DNA from: Mycoplasmatota bacterium | Lineage (GTDB): Bacteria; Bacillota_I; Bacilli_A; RF39; UBA660 | NCBI GenBank assembly: GCA_012512795.1 | Contig: JAAZDL010000051.1 | Location: forward strand, 1-9,489 | Direction of reading: 5' to 3' | DNA: 9,489 bases | Part shown: positions 7,072 through 9,489 of the stretch, in pieces | Layout: each line of letters opens with the position of its first letter | Position numbering within the stretch: position 1 is the first letter of the stretch | Notes under the pieces: model-generated | The model's database searches: none | The model's input: only the letters and a program-made list of their open reading frames with translations | What the model was told of the DNA's origin: nothing | Translations under genes and position numbers: made by a program

Positions 7072-8625
7072 ATGAAGAATAATATTTTTAAGAAATTATT
7101 ATTATTAACTGTTTTATTGCTTTTTTCAGTAAATATAAAAGCATTGACAGCTAGAGTACCTTCAGTAGTACCTTCTGAAGGAGATTCATTATATGCGGCA
7201 GTAGATACTGATTTTGATTTTAGTAGAATTAGTTTTACTACACTTCCAACAACGGGAACTGATATAGTTGGTAAGACTGATATGAAAAAAATCATGTTAG
7301 CCAGAACTTTTAATGCATCAGGGCTTGATAATGATTGGTTTTCTGCTTATTGTTTAGATGGGAAGAAGAAATTTCCTATATATGGTTATGCTTCAAGGAC
7401 TTTTAATAATGATCAAGAAAGAATGGATGCAGCAGTTCAATTTGCTTTATTTAACCGAAGCAATGTTACTGGTTTAATGTCTAACTTATTTTTAACAGCA
7501 AGTGGTTATGAAATAGTAGTAGTAAACTATATAAATCCATCAGCAGGAGATCTTGCTTTATTTTTAGCAGATACAGCAATAACTGTTGATGTAACAAGTG
7601 TTGTTTATACTAAAATTTCTGATCCACTAAATCCGTTAACTATTACAGCTGCTCAATTATTAACAGCTGCTGGACAAACTGGAACTAACTATCAAATAAC
7701 TGTAAAATTATCAGATGTACAATATGATACTTATCAAACAATTAACATGCCTGATAATGTTTCATACAATTTTGCATTATGGATTATAGAGCATAGTTAT
7801 CCAACTTTAGATATTCAAACTTCTTTAGCAGATGCTGGAGCTGATTATGCAACTCTTTTAACTGAAATAGAAGCTTTACATACTGGAACTACTCTTACAA
7901 CTGCACAACTTGAAGAACTAGCTGAAAACTATGTTTATTCAACTGTTCAATATGCAATATGGAAAGCAGCAGATGGAGTTGACTATACTAGTGGTTCAAC
8001 AACATATAAATTAGGTAATACTTTAATTGGTAGTACTCAGTTAAATAGATTATATCAATATCTTACAAAAGTAAGAGGAATATATGCAACTTATGGATCT
8101 CAAGAGTTTAATAATACTTTAGAACTAGTATCTCCTGAGTCAGGAAATGAAATTAGTTCTGAAAATAGTTTATTAGTTCAATATGGACCATATCATGTAA
8201 CTGGTAATATGTTATCACTTGGAGATGCTAGTGTTTCTATACAAGGAGCTAGTGGTGATAATGTTAAAATAGTTGATATGCTTGGAAACCAAATTTCTAC
8301 AGTAAGAGCAGAAGAAGAATTTTATGTAAGTGTTAGCAAATCATCTAATTTAACTGATATTACATTAAGAGTTTCAACAGATAATGGAGTTATATTTAAC
8401 CCTACTACTAATAGAGGAAGAATATATTATCCTAATTATGTTTTAGAACAAAATGTTGCTTCTGGTGGAAGAACTGTACTTATAACTGCTAGTCATGATT
8501 TTGTATTAAATTACAATCCAAAAACTGGAGTTCAAGATATAGCAATGGTATTATTAATTACTTTAGTATCATTTGGGCTAGGTTACTTACTTTTAAGAAC
8601 AAAAGATAAATCATTACAATTTTAA
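7072..8625 (+). CDS. Secreted thioester-domain (TQXA/TED) adhesin with NPKTG-type sorting signal
   Basis: The 517-residue precursor starts with a signal peptide (basic MKNNIFKK, hydrophobic core, probable cleavage near Ala24). The mature part carries the paired motifs of Gram-positive thioester domains: Tyr-Cys-Leu-Asp with Cys94, and VQYAIWKAADG with Gln293 (the usual form is TQxAIW). In known members the Cys and Gln side chains form an internal thioester that can bond covalently to host surface amines. A second Gln context, AAVQFALF (Gln123), is a less likely partner. Residues about 355-480 look like a beta-rich stalk domain. The C-terminus reads NPKTG (482-486), then a hydrophobic segment (about 488-508), then the short tail RTKDKSLQF. 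This has the plan of a cell-wall sorting signal, but with NPKTG in place of LPXTG. No sortase gene is visible here. The gene has its own promoter and terminator. The family call rests on motifs read by eye; adhesion is inferred. Confidence 0.82.
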   Translation: MKNNIFKKLLLLTVLLLFSVNIKALTARVPSVVPSEGDSLYAAVDTDFDFSRISFTTLPTTGTDIVGKTDMKKIMLARTFNASGLDNDWFSAYCLDGKKKFPIYGYASRTFNNDQERMDAAVQFALFNRSNVTGLMSNLFLTASGYEIVVVNYINPSAGDLALFLADTAITVDVTSVVYTKISDPLNPLTITAAQLLTAAGQTGTNYQITVKLSDVQYDTYQTINMPDNVSYNFALWIIEHSYPTLDIQTSLADAGADYATLLTEIEALHTGTTLTTAQLEELAENYVYSTVQYAIWKAADGVDYTSGSTTYKLGNTLIGSTQLNRLYQYLTKVRGIYATYGSQEFNNTLELVSPESGNEISSENSLLVQYGPYHVTGNMLSLGDASVSIQGASGDNVKIVDMLGNQISTVRAEEEFYVSVSKSSNLTDITLRVSTDNGVIFNPTTNRGRIYYPNYVLEQNVASGGRTVLITASHDFVLNYNPKTGVQDIAMVLLITLVSFGLGYLLLRTKDKSLQF

Positions 8626-8649
8626 GAAGTTTATAACTTCTTTTTTTTT
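8624..8649 (+). terminator. Intrinsic terminator after the adhesin gene
   Basis: AAGAAGTT (8624-8631) pairs perfectly with AACTTCTT (8635-8642) across a 3-nt loop and runs into a tract of nine T residues (8641-8649). It overlaps the stop codon of the adhesin gene, leaving almost no 3' untranslated region. Confidence 0.85.
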
Positions 8650-8676
8650 GAAGTGTTTTCTTTCTTTTTATACTAT
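8648..8676 (+). promoter_or_regulatory. Probable comEA promoter, overlapping an inverted repeat
   Basis: TTGAAG (8648-8653) and TACTAT (8671-8676) are 17 bp apart; TATACT (8669-8674) is an alternative -10. The -10 box forms the left arm of an inverted repeat, TACTAT-TAAT-ATAGTA (8671-8686), which could be a repressor operator or a hairpin at the start of the transcript. The T-tract of the preceding terminator abuts the -35 box. Support is moderate. Confidence 0.4.
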
Positions 8677-8698
8677 TAATATAGTAGAGGAATATAAG

Positions 8699-8705
8699 AA
8701 AGGAG
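8699..8705 (+). promoter_or_regulatory. Ribosome binding site that fixes the comEA start
   Basis: AAAGGAG ends 5 nt before the ATG at 8711. The frame is open further upstream to a TTG at 8648, but that lies in the terminator T-tract with no ribosome binding site and would add 21 non-family residues. Confidence 0.8.
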
Positions 8706-8710
8706 AAAAT

Positions 8711-9403
8711 ATGAATAAAGTTTTAAATGATTTTAAAGAAAAGATATTTAAATATAAATATTTTATTATGTCTTCATTATTAATTATATTTGTTATGATT
8801 ATAACTATTATATATTTTATAAATAAAACAGAAAATAAAAGTGTAATAAAAACAACAGAGAATATAGATAGTGTATTAGCTAAAACAGAAACTATAATAG
8901 AAGAAGAAAAAGAAAAGATATTTGTAGATATAAAAGGATATGTTAATAAACCAGGAGTTTATGAATTGAATTTAAATAGTCGAGTAGTTGATTTAATTAC
9001 TATAGCAGGAGGATTAAAAAAAGGTTCTAACACAAGATTTGTTAATTTAGCAAAAGTTTTAGAAGATGGTGAGGTAGTAGTAATATATTCTGATGAAGAA
9101 ATAAAGGAAGCAAAAAAGAAAGATACAATAGCAGTTAATACTCCTTGTATTTGTGAAGAAATAAAAAATGATGCGTGTTACTTGCCTAATGATAGTAGTG
9201 GTATAGTAAACGGAAAAATTAATATTAACACAGCTTCTTTATCACAACTTATGACTTTAAGTGGAATAGGTGAATCTAAAGCTCAAGCAATAATTGATTA
9301 TAGAACAAATAACGGACTATTTAAATCAATTGAAGATATTGTTAATGTAAGTGGAATAAGCGATACAACTTATGCTAAAATTAAGGAAAATATTACTGTG
9401 TAG
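8711..9403 (+). CDS. comEA: Competence protein ComEA, surface DNA receptor
   Basis: The 230-residue protein has the full ComEA plan. A short cytoplasmic N-terminus is followed by one membrane anchor (about 16-37), an acidic/Lys-rich spacer, an SLBB domain (about 70-127) with VDIKGYVNKPGVYEL and VVDLITIAGG, a linker, and two helix-hairpin-helix motifs (169-230) with ININTAS, LSGIGESKAQAIIDYR and VSGI. ComEA binds incoming double-stranded DNA outside the membrane through its helix-hairpin-helix domain and passes it to the ComEC channel. The linker holds three cysteines (146, 148, 156) in TPCICEE and DACYLP; these are the only cysteines in the protein and are unusual for this family as far as I know. 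The next gene overlaps its 3' end and fits comEC, so the two are likely cotranscribed. Confidence 0.95.
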   Translation: MNKVLNDFKEKIFKYKYFIMSSLLIIFVMIITIIYFINKTENKSVIKTTENIDSVLAKTETIIEEEKEKIFVDIKGYVNKPGVYELNLNSRVVDLITIAGGLKKGSNTRFVNLAKVLEDGEVVVIYSDEEIKEAKKKDTIAVNTPCICEEIKNDACYLPNDSSGIVNGKININTASLSQLMTLSGIGESKAQAIIDYRTNNGLFKSIEDIVNVSGISDTTYAKIKENITV

Positions 9404-9489
9404 TTATCTTTATTATATTTTATTAGCTCTTTCAATAATATATGTTTTTATTTATATAAATAAGTATGTTCCTCCTAAAATATATAATA
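9372..9489 (+). CDS. comEC: Probable N-terminus of the ComEC DNA-uptake channel, cut by window edge
   Basis: After the comEA stop codon only one plus-strand frame stays open to the end of the window. Its first ATG is at 9372, inside comEA, giving a 32-nt overlap and a 39-residue fragment: a basic start (MLKLRK), a hydrophobic helix (about residues 7-30), then NKYVPPKIYN. A short basic N-terminus followed at once by a membrane helix suits ComEC, the channel that takes single-stranded DNA into the cytoplasm, and ComEC commonly follows ComEA in Bacillota. No strong ribosome binding site precedes the ATG, so translation may be coupled to comEA or may start elsewhere. The name rests mainly on context. 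Confidence 0.55.
   Translation, partial: MLKLRKILLCSYLYYILLALSIIYVFIYINKYVPPKIYN

Noticed and set aside
7050..7295. Minus-strand frame over the start of the adhesin gene
   Set aside because: It is antisense to the signal peptide region and overlaps the adhesin start; it has no support as a gene.
8648..8710. TTG start for comEA 21 codons upstream
   Set aside because: It lies in the terminator T-tract, overlaps the probable promoter and lacks a ribosome binding site. ATG 8711 is preceded by AAAGGAG.
1..9489. Alternative genetic code with TGA as tryptophan, suggested by the low GC
   Set aside because: No TGA occurs in frame in any real gene, and tryptophans at conserved positions (for example DWRAP in HelD and AIW in the adhesin) use TGG.
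1..9489. CRISPR arrays, insertion sequences, tRNA or rRNA genes
   Set aside because: No regularly spaced repeats, transposase motifs, terminal inverted repeats or RNA gene signatures were seen. No stretch longer than 300 bases lacks a gene.

Overview
The window is a strongly AT-rich chromosomal segment with purine-rich Shine-Dalgarno sites in front of most genes. It carries HelD, the rpsO-pnp pair and the ComEA/ComEC competence pair, all pointing to a low-GC Gram-positive (Bacillota), possibly an uncultivated gut lineage near Bacilli; the exact lineage cannot be fixed from this sequence. Tryptophan is encoded by TGG. No reading frame uses TGA internally, and the six stop codons seen are TAA or TAG, so the standard bacterial code fits.

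Layout. The first 2 kb hold, on the minus strand, almost all of a HelD-type superfamily 1 ATPase that acts on RNA polymerase; its extreme C-terminus lies beyond the window edge. A 187-bp divergent intergenic region separates it from a plus-strand gene for a 536-residue, cysteine-free membrane-anchored protein of unknown function. Next is the conserved rpsO-pnp unit (ribosomal protein S15, polynucleotide phosphorylase). It has a good promoter, a long leader stem before rpsO, and a pair of mutually exclusive hairpins in the gap between the two genes. A perfect 11-bp terminator stem follows pnp.

The next two genes look accessory. A 176-residue unrecognised protein has a Cys/His/Asp arrangement like transglutaminase-type cysteine enzymes. 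A 517-residue secreted surface protein has its own extended -10 promoter. I read it as a thioester-domain (TQXA/TED) adhesin: Tyr-Cys-Leu-Asp and Val-Gln-Tyr-Ala-Ile-Trp motifs could form a Cys-Gln thioester, and the C-terminus has a NPKTG sortase-like signal, a hydrophobic segment and a short basic tail. A compact terminator closes it.

The window ends with comEA (surface DNA receptor: membrane anchor, SLBB domain, helix-hairpin-helix domain) and, overlapping its 3' end, the first residues of a probable comEC DNA-uptake channel. Housekeeping RNA genes and DNA-uptake genes therefore flank a small host- or surface-interaction islet. The items most worth a second look are the thioester adhesin with its non-LPXTG signal, the unknown Cys/His/Asp protein, the rpsO-pnp RNA switch candidate, and the cysteine-containing linker in ComEA.
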